This document shows positions 14,859 through 23,569 of a DNA stretch of 43,884 nucleotides, piece by piece. Below the pieces are notes generated by a model that saw only the letters and a list, made by a program, of their open reading frames with translations, was not told where the DNA came from and ran no database searches. This stretch comes from Acidimicrobiales bacterium. GTDB lineage: Bacteria > Actinomycetota > Acidimicrobiia > Acidimicrobiales > SZUA-35. The stretch spans positions 1 through 43,884 of the forward strand of contig JAHDCC010000026.1 of NCBI GenBank assembly GCA_020630065.1, read 5' to 3'. How positions within the stretch are numbered: the first letter of the stretch is position 1; the number at the start of each line of letters is the position of its first letter. Made by a program: the position numbers and the translations under genes.

Positions 14859-15173
14859 CTACTTATCCCGAAACGGGGCTTTGGACAGTACGTCCGTCAA
14901 TTCTGTTTCCAATTTCTCCGTCCACCCGAAATTTCCAAATTTCGCCATTAGCTCACGGTCTCTTTTGAACCAGTAGCGTCGCTTGTCGAGCCCGGCATGC
15001 TCAGCTCCGATCGCTTCACCAGCTCGCATAGATCGAATTACTTCTCTGAAAATCCAATACAGAGCCTCATCTGGATTTCGCGTGGAGATGTACTCGCTAA
15101 CAGTGCCGCGCTCTTGGTAGACGACGTTTATCTGGCCGTCATTAACCATCACGACCAACTCATCTTCTGTCAT
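14859..15173 (-). CDS. Imm63-like immunity protein (orphan)
   Basis: 104 residues. The pattern I recall for the Imm63 family is present in order: ERG (21-23), a tyrosine-tryptophan pair before a helix (ALYWIFREV, 38-45), LDKRR with the conserved D63 and R65-R66, F69, W84 and the C-terminal PF (100-101). Imm63 proteins neutralise toxin domains of polymorphic or contact-dependent systems. No intact toxin gene is nearby, but the ATG overlaps, as ATGA, the stop of an open frame running in from upstream (15170-15406), the usual coupling of a toxin C-terminus to its immunity gene. It may be an orphan immunity gene retained as protection from kin. Confidence 0.65.
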   Translation of the reverse strand: MTEDELVVMVNDGQINVVYQERGTVSEYISTRNPDEALYWIFREVIRSMRAGEAIGAEHAGLDKRRYWFKRDRELMAKFGNFGWTEKLETELTDVLSKAPFRDK

Positions 15174-15406
15174 ATGCCTAGCAAAAGGTAAGTCGGGTGC
15201 TGAATTGCATCTGGCTTTAGTGTAGAACTTTGACGTAGCCGAACATCGCCGATGGCGGCTCGATATGGGTTCGCCATGTATTGATATTCAGCAGTTCGGT
15301 CGATAACGTCGTTGGCAGCAGCGGCACGGTCACTGTTCCACCGTCGATCGAAACGTCGACCAACGTGTGGGTCACTATCTCGGGGCGTACGTGTTCTTTC
15401 TTGGTT
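15170..15406 (-). pseudogene. Open frame coupled to the Imm63-like gene, possible toxin C-terminal remnant
   Basis: 79 codons open from an in-frame stop at 15407-15409 to a TGA that overlaps the Imm63 start. The translation is hydrophilic (GRRFDRRWNSDRAAAANDV, then AEYQYMANPYRAAIGDV) and reads more like protein than most shadow frames. It has no credible start except an internal ATG. The order upstream-to-immunity matches polymorphic toxin loci, so this could be the tail of a truncated toxin. It is equally possible that it is chance; no toxin domain is recognised. Confidence 0.3.
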
Positions 15407-15738
15407 TCATATTTGTGATCTTCTACACGTCTGTTCTCGGTGTGCGAGGTACGTTAACGAAGAAGGCGCAAGACGACCTGGTCGAGGACCGACCTATTGA
15501 CTCGGTCATGTCTCAGCTATCAATTGCCTTTATCGGGTTGGTGGTTTTGACGATTGTTGGCTGGTTGGCTGGTCTAGTGTCGTTCTTTTTCTTCGAAGTG
15601 TTCGCGCTGCTCAACTTTGCTCTCTACTATGTCCAGACGCTAATTCACCCGTTTCCGTACAACGACTACGAGTTCAAAAGCCCGATGGTCAACTCGATTT
15701 GCCGGTTCTTGCAGCTGATGGCGAGTGATCGATCTTAA
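15367..15738 (+). CDS. Small integral membrane protein, unknown function
   Basis: 123 residues with a GTG start. Hydrophobic segments lie at about residues 5-25 (YVFFLGFIFVIFYTSVLGV) and 50-90 (IAFIGLVVLTIVGWL, FFFFEVFALLNFALYYV), giving three predicted membrane spans with a charged cytoplasmic-type loop between the first two. The C-terminal part contains FPYNDYEFKSP and is polar. I recognise no family. The frame is well supported by its hydrophobic periodicity but lacks a clear RBS, so the start is approximate. Confidence 0.5.
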   Translation: MGHYLGAYVFFLGFIFVIFYTSVLGVRGTLTKKAQDDLVEDRPIDSVMSQLSIAFIGLVVLTIVGWLAGLVSFFFFEVFALLNFALYYVQTLIHPFPYNDYEFKSPMVNSICRFLQLMASDRS

Positions 15739-15777
15739 ACTGCGTGGCCGCTTTGGCCTTTGGTGGCAGTTACACCG

Positions 15778-16443
15778 CTAGCCCGGTCTTCGGTCGACGG
15801 GCGCCACGGCAATCGTTGTGTTGAACTTTGTGTTGAACTTTGTGTTGAGCGCTGCGTTGATCGTTGTGTTGAACGCCGCGGCGATTGTGTTCACCCGGAA
15901 CCATTGGATATGGCGGGCGCATTGTTCGGCGCTGTAGCTGGTTGGGTTCGTGATCCACCAGTCCATCATCGACATCTGTGATTGAATAACGTGTCGGGCC
16001 AAGATATCAATGGGTACAGCGGGTTCGCTGTCGGGGAAGGCTTTTTTGAGCCCGACGACTAGCCATTCCGCGGCGTTCGATGTGATTCTTCGTCGGATTA
16101 GGCTGGCGTCTTTTGAAGTGGTGAACGCAGCGTACACGGCGGGATGATCTTTAAGCTGGCTCAGCATCATCATGATTCCCGGTTGCGGCTCCGGGCTGAG
16201 TAAGGCGTGGGGCGAAACGTCACCCAGGTTGATTTCTTTGGCGACTTGGTCGTGATGATCAACCAAAAGGTCGTCTTTGCTTTGATAGTGAAGATAGAAC
16301 GTGGTGCGACCCAGGTTCGCTCGTTCTGTGATGTCCTCTATGGTTACTTTGTCGTAGCCCTTTTCAATCGTGAGTTCCATCAGGGCTTTGTTGAGCAGCG
16401 CCCTGGTCCTTATAACGCGACGGTTGGTTGGCTGTTCAGTCAT
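15778..16443 (-). CDS. TetR/AcrR-family transcriptional regulator
   Basis: 221 residues from the ATG at 16443. This start is preferred to an upstream TTG because TACAGT ends seven bases before it. The N-terminal DNA-binding domain is canonical (RTRALLNKALMELTIEKGY, VTIEDITERANLGRTTFYLHY). The ligand-binding part follows, with LIRRRITSNAAEW in its middle. The C-terminus is unusual: a 12-base repeat encodes four-residue units of the type [FIL]-N-[TA]-[TKA], so its length may vary between strains. It is divergent from the ABC exporter operon and most likely represses it, with the ligand perhaps being an exported compound. Confidence 0.85.
   Translation of the reverse strand: MTEQPTNRRVIRTRALLNKALMELTIEKGYDKVTIEDITERANLGRTTFYLHYQSKDDLLVDHHDQVAKEINLGDVSPHALLSPEPQPGIMMMLSQLKDHPAVYAAFTTSKDASLIRRRITSNAAEWLVVGLKKAFPDSEPAVPIDILARHVIQSQMSMMDWWITNPTSYSAEQCARHIQWFRVNTIAAAFNTTINAALNTKFNTKFNTTIAVAPVDRRPG
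15816..15875. repeat. 12-bp tandem repeat (five units) inside the TetR gene
   Basis: Units begin at 15816, 15828, 15840, 15852 and 15864. The first two are identical (TTGTGTTGAACT); the others differ by one to five bases. Because the unit is a multiple of three, copy-number change would add or remove four residues without a frameshift. Confidence 0.85.
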
Positions 16444-16548
16444 CGCCTCAACTGTACTACCGGCGTCCAAACCTATGTTGCTCTAGTGAACAACCTGGGC
16501 GCGGGTTTGTCTATTGGCGGCGGCGGGTCGGCGTTTTATGTTCAAAGC
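16444..16548. promoter_or_regulatory. Divergent leaderless promoters of TetR gene and ABC operon
   Basis: On the plus strand TTGGCG (16514-16519), a 17-base spacer and TATGTT (16537-16542) precede the ATG at 16549 by six bases. On the minus strand TACAGT (16456-16451) lies seven bases before the TetR ATG at 16443. Both genes therefore seem leaderless. The TetR protein probably binds in this 105-base gap, but I see no clean palindrome. Confidence 0.6.
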
Positions 16549-16815
16549 ATGAACTCTACATCGAATCGTTTCCGGCTCTTGAAAACCAAATTCGGATTGG
16601 CGACGCTCGCAGTTTTTGTTGCCGGAATGGTTGTGTTGCAGCTGAATCAGTGGACGTCAGTGTTTTCGTTCAGCGCTGGGGAAGCTCTCGCGGCACATCT
16701 GGTCACGTTCGGGGCGGGTGCCGTTGTGGTGATGCATGTGGTCGCTTTCGGTGCCTCTGTGTCTTTTGTGAGGGCCGCGTTTTCTCGAACATCGAATGGG
16801 GCTGAGGGCAAGTAA
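16549..16815 (+). CDS. Small two-span membrane protein leading the ABC operon
   Basis: 88 residues from the ATG at 16549, supported by the promoter spacing; a longer frame is antisense to the TetR gene and looks spurious. Two hydrophobic segments (ATLAVFVAGMVVLQL and VTFGAGAVVVMHVVAFGASVSFV) imply an integral membrane protein. The stop overlaps the ABC ATPase start (TAATG), so it is translated as part of the operon. I do not recognise the family. It could be an accessory subunit of the exporter. Confidence 0.6.
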   Translation: MNSTSNRFRLLKTKFGLATLAVFVAGMVVLQLNQWTSVFSFSAGEALAAHLVTFGAGAVVVMHVVAFGASVSFVRAAFSRTSNGAEGK

Positions 16816-17555
16816 TGGACAGATCTGGCGAACACGAACCGACTGGTTTCTCGACGATTGTGGACCTTTCTCGGGTGACGAAAAACTATGAAACACCGGC
16901 AGGCGAATTCGTCGCTCTTGACGATCTTGATCTGCAGATCGTCGAAGGCGAACTGGTCGCCATCGTCGGAAAATCCGGCAGTGGAAAGTCGACGCTGCTT
17001 AATCTGATGACGGCGATAGATCATCCGAGCAGAGGCGATGTCACTGTCGCCGGTACAGAGCTGCATGAGTTGACTGAAAACGAAGCGGCTCGATGGAGAG
17101 GACGTAACGTTGGTTTGATTTTCCAGTTCTTTCAACTGTTGCCAACCCTGACTGCGGTCGAAAACATTTTGTTGCCGATGGACTTTGTCGGCCGGTTTTC
17201 GAAGTCGGAGCGGCGCGGCCGGGCGTTGGAACTTTTACGCCGAGTAGGTATTGAGGACCAAGCCGACAAGTTGCCGACACAGCTATCGGGTGGTCAGCAG
17301 CAGCGGGTGGCGATAGCTCGTTCGCTGGCCAACGATCCGCCGCTTATTGTGGCTGACGAACCCACCGGTAATCTTGATTCGAAAACGTCGGACGCCATCG
17401 TCTCGCTTTTTGAACAGTTAGCTGAGGCTGGGTCGACGGTGGTTATGGTCACTCACGACCATGACATAGCTGACCGGATGCCTCGTCGAGTTGAACTAGC
17501 TGATGGCGTAATTGTCGCCGATTCAATGGTCGGCGCCCGACCGGTAGGGAACTAG
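16815..17555 (+). CDS. ABC transporter ATP-binding protein (MacB/LolD type)
   Basis: 246 residues. Walker A GKSGSGKST (about 52-60), Q-loop FQFFQLLP, ABC signature LSGGQQQRVAIARSL, Walker B LIVADEPTGNLDS and H-loop VTHD are all intact. The insertion pattern and the TGNLDS box are typical of the MacB/LolD/FtsE subfamily, which energises FtsX-fold permeases that work by mechanotransmission rather than by a transport channel through the membrane. The 814-residue FtsX-type permease starts five bases after its stop, confirming the pair. Cytoplasmic, membrane-associated; substrate unknown. Confidence 0.93.
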   Translation: MDRSGEHEPTGFSTIVDLSRVTKNYETPAGEFVALDDLDLQIVEGELVAIVGKSGSGKSTLLNLMTAIDHPSRGDVTVAGTELHELTENEAARWRGRNVGLIFQFFQLLPTLTAVENILLPMDFVGRFSKSERRGRALELLRRVGIEDQADKLPTQLSGGQQQRVAIARSLANDPPLIVADEPTGNLDSKTSDAIVSLFEQLAEAGSTVVMVTHDHDIADRMPRRVELADGVIVADSMVGARPVGN

Positions 17556-17560
17556 TTGAA

Positions 17561-20005
17561 ATGGCTGGTTTATTTTCTCCTTTGCGTCTCAAAAAAGTGT
17601 GGGCCGATTTGTGGGCCAACGAACTGCGAACGTTGATGTCGGTTTTGGCTGTCACAGTAGGCTTGTTCGGTGCTGGGTCGGTACTTTCGGCTTACGCCAT
17701 TCTGGATCGAGAGATCGATGCCAACTATTCGGGCACGAACCCACCGTCGTTTGTTCTTGGTGTGGATGACATCGACGACGGGCTTAAACCGTTGCTCGTT
17801 GACGACCTGAACTTCGCAGCTGTTGAACTGCGACGTACCGAACCGGTACGAATCGAGACGTCGGATGGTCAAGCCGAGGCCGCTCAACTGCGGGTCGTCG
17901 AAGATTTCGAATCGTTAGAGGTCGCTACGTTCGAACCGGAGCGGGGGGAGTGGCCTCCTTTGCCTGGCCAACTCGTTTTGGAACGGTCGTCGGCCGACCT
18001 TGAAGAATTGGAACACGCCGGCCCGTTGTGGCTGGAACGTTCCGCCGGTGGTGTTGAACTTTCTGTCGCCGGTGTCGTGCATGACCCGGGCCGGGCCCCG
18101 GGGTGGCAGGACGATCTCAACTATGTTTACGTTTCGGCGGAAACGTTCGCCCAGTTCGTTGCAGACTCACCCAACAGTTCTGTGTTCAACGAAGTCTATG
18201 TGGTGGTCGATGGAGACACGGCCGACATTGTTCGTAACGCCGAACTTGCATCTACGGCAAGGCAGCGTCTAGAAAGCGCAGGCTATTCGGTGTCGAGTGT
18301 GGCTGTGCCCCCACCGGGCGAACACCCGCACAACGATCAAATGACGGCTGTACTGTTCTTGTTGCAAGCATTTGGTGTGCTCACGTTGCTGCTCGCTGCG
18401 GTGCTGGTGGCTGTCATCGTCGGCAACATCGTCAACCAGCAGCGTCGACAACTCGGAGCGATGAAGGCCATCGGCGCTACCGGCGGTCAGATCACCGGGA
18501 TTTATCTAATGCTAGTTCTGGCTATTTCGGCGGTGGCGGTGTTGCCCGGTGTGTTTCTGGCCTCGGCTGCGGGGCGGGGTATAGCGGGGTTTGTGGCGAC
18601 GCTGCTGAACTTTGACGTCACCGACAACGGCATCCCGGCGTCGATATATGTTGTGCAAATTTTGCTCGGGTTTGCGGTTCCCGTTTTGGCGGCAGCGGCT
18701 CCGATCTGGATTGGTGTCCGTATGAGTGTGCGTGACGCGATGGACGATTCCCCGGCTGGGTCAGCTAAACGAAACCCGTCAGCACATGTTGTTTCGGCGC
18801 AGCGCGTTGTCGGTCGCGTAACGATGCTGGCGGTAGGCAATGTGTTACGACGTCGAACTCGGCTGGCCGCCACGATCCTCATTTTGGGCTTGGCTGGTGC
18901 GACGTTTACTAGCGCCATCAATCTGACTAGCTCTTGGTTAGCGACTATTGACGCCGCATCCGACACTAGCCAATTCGATTTCGACGTTAACCTCAGCGAA
19001 CCCTATCAGCAACAACGAGTGGAAGAGGCACTCGTCGAACTTAGTGAGGTGAACGCCGTTGAGGGATGGACCGAAACGGTTGTTTCCGAGGTTGCTACCC
19101 AGTCGGCGAATGCCGATGAACTGTTGCTGGGTTTCTTGAACGGCGTCCCGGCGGAGACGACGATGGTCGACTATCCGGTTCTTGACGGCCGCTGGTTACA
19201 ACCGGGCGATACCAACGCGATAGTTATCAACCACGAGATCGCACAAGACCCCCATATCGATATTGGCGTTGGTGACTCGATCATATTGGATACGGCTGGG
19301 TTGGGTGCCGACAAAAACGTTGAATGGGAAGTCGTAGGAGTGGTTAAACAGGTCGGGGCTCCTCGGCGAGGCCTCGACGCTCCGTTTCACATGTTTGTCA
19401 ACGTCGACTACCTGAACGAACTCACCGGCAACAACAACTATGTCACCTCGATGAAGGTACGCACCGATTCGCCTTCGGCGGACGCCCAGGCCGTTCTGGC
19501 GCCACGGCTTGACGAGGCGCTATCGGACGCCGACATCGGTGTTTCAGCGTTGTCGTCGACCGGTGATCGGTTGCAGATTCTGCGCGATCATGTGGTGGTA
19601 ATTGTTGCGTTTCTTGGGTTGATGGCGGTGTTGGCGATCGTGGTTGGTTCTCTGGCGCTGACGTCCCTCATGAGTATCAATGTTCTGGAACGTCGTCGAG
19701 AGATCGGAATGATGCGGGCGGTCGGGGCTACGGGTGGGATAATCCAACGTCTCGTATTGTCTGAGGCGCTCATTGTCGGTTTGTTGGCGTGGGTAGTCAC
19801 GATGGTGATTACCCGTCCGGTTAGCGTACTGCTTGGAGACGCCGCCGGTCAGCTGTTTCTTCGCAGCGATCTGGAAAACGTCTTTTCGTGGTATGCGGCG
19901 CTCGTCTGGTTAGTGGTTGTCCTGTTCGTGAGTTTGGTTGCTGCGTTTTACCCGGCACGCCAAGCAAGCAGGTTGGCCGTCAACGCTGTGTTGGCGTTTG
20001 ACTAG
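17561..20005 (+). CDS. ABC transporter permease with two FtsX domains
   Basis: 814 residues. An N-terminal membrane span (LMSVLAVTVGLFGAGSVL) precedes a large extracytoplasmic MacB-core-like region (about 40-250). The first FtsX domain has three spans (LTLLLAAVLVAVIVGNIV; LVLAISAVAVLPGVFLA; ILLGFAVPVLAAAAPIWIG). A second core and second FtsX domain follow (VIVAFLGLMAVLAIVVGSLAL; ALIVGLLAWVVTMVI; LVWLVVVLFVSLVAAFYPA). Both halves keep the MKAIGATGGQI / MMRAVGATGGII coupling-helix signature that contacts the ATPase. This duplicated form acts as a single-chain transporter. It is likely an exporter of a peptide, lipid or drug controlled by the divergent TetR protein. Confidence 0.92.
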   Translation: MAGLFSPLRLKKVWADLWANELRTLMSVLAVTVGLFGAGSVLSAYAILDREIDANYSGTNPPSFVLGVDDIDDGLKPLLVDDLNFAAVELRRTEPVRIETSDGQAEAAQLRVVEDFESLEVATFEPERGEWPPLPGQLVLERSSADLEELEHAGPLWLERSAGGVELSVAGVVHDPGRAPGWQDDLNYVYVSAETFAQFVADSPNSSVFNEVYVVVDGDTADIVRNAELASTARQRLESAGYSVSSVAVPPPGEHPHNDQMTAVLFLLQAFGVLTLLLAAVLVAVIVGNIVNQQRRQLGAMKAIGATGGQITGIYLMLVLAISAVAVLPGVFLASAAGRGIAGFVATLLNFDVTDNGIPASIYVVQILLGFAVPVLAAAAPIWIGVRMSVRDAMDDSPAGSAKRNPSAHVVSAQRVVGRVTMLAVGNVLRRRTRLAATILILGLAGATFTSAINLTSSWLATIDAASDTSQFDFDVNLSEPYQQQRVEEALVELSEVNAVEGWTETVVSEVATQSANADELLLGFLNGVPAETTMVDYPVLDGRWLQPGDTNAIVINHEIAQDPHIDIGVGDSIILDTAGLGADKNVEWEVVGVVKQVGAPRRGLDAPFHMFVNVDYLNELTGNNNYVTSMKVRTDSPSADAQAVLAPRLDEALSDADIGVSALSSTGDRLQILRDHVVVIVAFLGLMAVLAIVVGSLALTSLMSINVLERRREIGMMRAVGATGGIIQRLVLSEALIVGLLAWVVTMVITRPVSVLLGDAAGQLFLRSDLENVFSWYAALVWLVVVLFVSLVAAFYPARQASRLAVNAVLAFD

Positions 20006-20055
20006 TTGATCTCGATCGACGTTATATGCGTAGTTCATTTATCAAAGGAGTATGT

Positions 20056-20172
20056 ATGACTCGGAATGGAAAAAGGTTGACAGTGCTGGCGGTCATCGCT
20101 GGCATAGTAGGGCTTGGTTTCTTTGCTGGCCCACTTGTTCTCGACGCGTTTCTAGAGTTGCATGGCCTTTAG
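20056..20172 (+). CDS. 38-residue single-span membrane peptide downstream of the ABC permease
   Basis: The gene starts at the ATG at 20056 with AAAGGAG five bases upstream, the strongest ribosome-binding site in this operon, 50 bases after the permease stop. A basic N-terminus (MTRNGKRL) leads into one hydrophobic span (TVLAVIAGIVGLGFFAG), then a short polar tail ending ELHGL. Size, charge distribution and position suggest a small regulatory or stabilising subunit of the exporter, or an exported peptide substrate. No homologue is recalled. Confidence 0.6.
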   Translation: MTRNGKRLTVLAVIAGIVGLGFFAGPLVLDAFLELHGL

Positions 20173-20406
20173 TTGCGTCTGTGGGTTTGGCATCATTGAC
20201 TGATTCGTTTTGCGTTAGCTTTGCGGCTAGCGACGTAGGCTGCGTGTTTTTTCGCTGCGGATCTTCTATACGACGGTTTAGCTAGGGGGTTTAACGACGC
20301 AGTGATTTGGTCGAGCTGAATTCCGCCGAGAGATGGCTGTTGTTGGTTTCGAATCGGTTGGAGGAAGTCCCGGTTTGAGGTTTCGCCCGCTTTCCGGTCA
20401 CTTGGT
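20173..20406. other. Intergenic region without recognisable gene
   Basis: It runs from the end of the ABC operon to the first IS remnant. No good frame, RBS or hairpin with T-run was found. Confidence 0.4.
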
Positions 20407-20719
20407 TTAAGCAGCTTTTAGGGCTGCGGTTTGTTGGTTTGGTCGTACGCTACCGGTGTTTGATAACGAGGCTTGAGTGGAGCCTTCGGTGGTTGTATCG
20501 GTTGATGCATTCAAAGATCTTTCGTCTACTGCTAACTCTATCAGTAAATCGGTGACGGTGAACGAGTTCTCGTTTCAACGAGGAGAAAAACGATTCAGCT
20601 GCCGAGTTATCCCAACACACCTCGGTCCTATCAGCCGATTGTTTGATCTGATTCTCCCGGATTTGGGCACCGAAATTTGCGGATAGATACTGACTGCATG
20701 TGTCCGAATGGAACACCAT
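20407..20719 (-). pseudogene. IS3-family transposase (OrfB) C-terminal fragment
   Basis: The frame contains the end of an rve integrase domain: VFHSDTCSQYLS (the second catalytic Asp region, normally HSDRGSQY), DNSAAESFFSSLKRELV with the catalytic Glu, and INRYNHRRLHSSL, the diagnostic IS3 C-terminal motif. A frameshift after LHSSL moves the true end to another frame, which terminates in QTAALKAA at 20407. The N-terminal part, including the first catalytic Asp, is gone where it meets the next element at about 20730. Non-functional. Confidence 0.85.
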
Positions 20720-20735
20720 TCTTATTCGCTAGACA

Positions 20736-21503
<768 letters not shown>

Positions 21504-21588
21504 CAATCAATCGGACATACCCAACCAGGGGCCCAACTCAAAGACAAGAACCCTCTAGAAACCCAGGCCAGTTCAGTTCCTTGAGCGA

Positions 21589-22425
21589 CTACGAATCGGG
21601 ACTAGGAAGTCGTAAGACCTGTTGAGGGAAAGGTATTTCGATTTCGTGAGCGGTGAAGGCAGAGTGAACAGCTGAAGCCACCTCGTGTTGCGTATGCCAG
21701 TGATCTGCGATTGAAGGCTTGTGCCAGTACCTAATTGAGATGTTAACGCTTGATTCGCCGAACGTATGAACTAACACCTCGGGTTTTGGTTGGTCAAACA
21801 CGTCGTCTATGCCACTGAGTGCGTCGAACACAACGCGTGAGACATTTTCAAGATCTGACCCGTACGCAACGCCGACTTCGAGGCTGCTTCTTCGACGGTT
21901 CTTTATATTGTGGTTCACTATCGGGTTCTTGATTACCTCCGCGCTAGGGATGATGATCGTTTCGCCATCAGGTGACTCGATCGTGATGGTTCTAACGTCC
22001 ACTGAGCGAATCGCCCCTTCGTGACCAGCTGCAATTATTTCATCGCCGCTCGAAAATGGGCGTTGGATTTGCAAGATGACTCCTGCAACAAAATTCTCGA
22101 GAATATTCTGAAAGGCGAAAGCAACCGCAATGCCTGCGATTCCTAACGCCCCGAGGACAGGTCCGATTGCTACGCCCAGCTTATCGAGCGAGTAGATGAT
22201 ACCGAAGGTGACCAAGAGGTAGTTAGTTGTACGTCCGATCAAGCTACCGAGCAGGCTGTCAGCGTCGGTTTTGTTGATCAGCCTTTTTGTTAAGATCTGA
22301 ATCATCCGCCCGAGTAAAAGGAAGGTAGCGAATATTCCAATCGCAATAAGGTAATCCAACGGTGATCGTCCTTGGTTATTCACGGCGTCGGTGAGTTGGC
22401 TTAGGTCTGGCTCCACAGCAAGCAT
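21589..22425 (-). CDS. Small-conductance mechanosensitive channel (MscS family)
   Basis: 278 residues. Membrane spans are at about 25-42 (YLIAIGIFATFLLLG) and 68-85 (YLLVTFGIIYSLDKLG), plus a pore-lining third helix with the Gly/Ala-rich pattern GALGIAGIAVAFAFQNILENFVAG. The beta domain follows (RPFSSGDEI, VRTITIESPDGETIIIPSAEV), then a C-terminal alpha/beta domain, as in MscS. It opens under membrane tension to release solutes on osmotic downshock. The gene is complete and stands alone between IS remnants, with no operon partner. Confidence 0.92.
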   Translation of the reverse strand: MLAVEPDLSQLTDAVNNQGRSPLDYLIAIGIFATFLLLGRMIQILTKRLINKTDADSLLGSLIGRTTNYLLVTFGIIYSLDKLGVAIGPVLGALGIAGIAVAFAFQNILENFVAGVILQIQRPFSSGDEIIAAGHEGAIRSVDVRTITIESPDGETIIIPSAEVIKNPIVNHNIKNRRRSSLEVGVAYGSDLENVSRVVFDALSGIDDVFDQPKPEVLVHTFGESSVNISIRYWHKPSIADHWHTQHEVASAVHSAFTAHEIEIPFPQQVLRLPSPDS

Positions 22426-22736
22426 TGTTTTACATCGCTCTCATATAGGGTTCTTAATTGTTATATCCGTAAGCGGCGATACCGAATGTCTACTGCCTCC
22501 AGAATGTCTGGATCCCGCTGCTTAGGTGCAAGAGGAATTGAGTGTCTGGAGAGACTATTCGGGAACCAAAACGCTGGCGTACAGTTGCCAAGCCAACGCA
22601 CTTTTCGCTACGAGACTTAACATGATATAGGCGCATTTGGAAGGCCCCCGGTTTTGGTGTCAGTTGATATGTGCCTCTGAAAGTGTGCTGGGTTTATTCG
22701 AGTGAGGTGGTGTGAGAGGAATCAAACGGCACCTAA
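22426..22736. other. Intergenic region without recognisable gene
   Basis: It lies between the MscS start and the IS3 fragment. It should contain the minus-strand mscS promoter; no clear boxes, repeats or coding frames were recognised. Confidence 0.35.
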
Positions 22737-22945
22737 AGGTACCGGCGTATCAAAGCGGAACTGTTCGAGGTCTATCATCAGCGAGTAAACAACAAACTCA
22801 TCCGTTCGATCATGGCAGAACACGACATGGCTGGTTTGGCCGAACGTCGAATATATCGACCGAACAAGGCTCATGAGTTGATAACAGTTGATTTGGTTGA
22901 CCGAAACTTTCGACGTGACCGTCCGGATGCGTTGTGGATGACTGA
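22737..22945 (+). pseudogene. IS3-family transposase fragment fused onto the heliorhodopsin remnant
   Basis: The frame reads RYRRIKAELFEVYHQRVNNKLIRSIM, MAGLAERRIYRP, LITVDLVDRNFRRDRPDALW and MTDI, the HTH_21 and start of the rve domain of an IS3 OrfB. The match stops dead at the first catalytic Asp (WMTDI), where heliorhodopsin coding sequence begins in a different frame. No terminal repeats were found, so it is a piece left by a deletion or recombination event rather than an intact insertion. Confidence 0.8.
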
Positions 22946-23101
22946 TATTTCTTCAACACCTTCGCAACCAACCAATGGCTCCAGTATCGTCGGACAGGCA
23001 AGTGGGCCGACTACATCCACGGCGAAACCGCCTCTAACGTCCCTAGCCTGGTCGCCAAGGGCATCCTGGCGTGGCAGATCTTCGCCAACACCCTTATCTA
23101 A
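22946..23101 (+). pseudogene. Heliorhodopsin C-terminal remnant (TM6 end and TM7)
   Basis: The last 51 codons of a heliorhodopsin remain: YFFNTFATNQWLQY, then GKWADYIHGE, then SLVAKGILAWQIFANTL before TAA at 23099-23101. In intact heliorhodopsins I recall FFNSFALVQYLQY, GKW..Y..GE and SLVAKSALAWQIF in the same order, where the Lys of VAK carries retinal as a Schiff base. That Lys is retained, but helices 1-5 are missing, replaced by an IS3 fragment. The stop lies 33 bases before the SRPBCC gene, so the heliorhodopsin was probably the first gene of that operon. The function of heliorhodopsins is still debated. Confidence 0.75.
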
Positions 23102-23134
23102 TACAACCGACCAACAACGAGAAAGCAGCCGATC

Positions 23135-23569
23135 ATGGCTCGATACCAAACAACCGTCCGCAGTCCATGGCCTGCCGAGAAGGCCTTTGACTTTATGGCT
23201 GATCTTCGCAATTTTGAGAAGTGGGACCCGAGCGTCGACTACTCCAAAGTCCTCAGCGGGGAAGCCCCGGGACCGAACGCAGTCTACGAGGTGAAGGTGA
23301 TGGCTGCGGTGCTGAAGTACAAAACACCGGAGTACGACGCTCCACGGCGAGTCGTTGCCGAAGCTAAAACCAAGTGGCTGTACAGCTACGACATCATCGA
23401 GGTCACGCCGACCGACACCGGTTGCGACGTGCTGTATGATGCGACGTTCGAAGTGAACGGCATCCTCGGCAAAATCGCCAACCCGCTCGTCGGATTGTTT
23501 TTTAACCGTATTGGCGACAAGGCGGCTGCGGGAATGGAATCCACACTTGAGGGTCGCAAAGTCGCATGA
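23135..23569 (+). CDS. SRPBCC (START/Bet v1-like) family protein
   Basis: 144 residues. The pattern is typical of polyketide-cyclase-like SRPBCC proteins: an N-terminal strand (YQTTVRSPWPAEKAFDFMADLRNFEKWDP), the central strands DAPRRVVAEAKTKWLYSYDII and VTPTDTGCDVLYDATFEV, and a long C-terminal helix (NRIGDKAAAGMESTLEGR). These proteins hold small hydrophobic ligands in a cavity. The stop overlaps the SDR start as ATGA, so the two are coupled. The pair follows the heliorhodopsin remnant and probably once formed an operon with it. Ligand unknown. Confidence 0.8.
   Translation: MARYQTTVRSPWPAEKAFDFMADLRNFEKWDPSVDYSKVLSGEAPGPNAVYEVKVMAAVLKYKTPEYDAPRRVVAEAKTKWLYSYDIIEVTPTDTGCDVLYDATFEVNGILGKIANPLVGLFFNRIGDKAAAGMESTLEGRKVA

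Noticed and set aside
16207-16548. Long N-terminal extension of the small membrane protein at 16549
   Set aside because: It is antisense to the TetR DNA-binding domain; promoter spacing supports the internal ATG.
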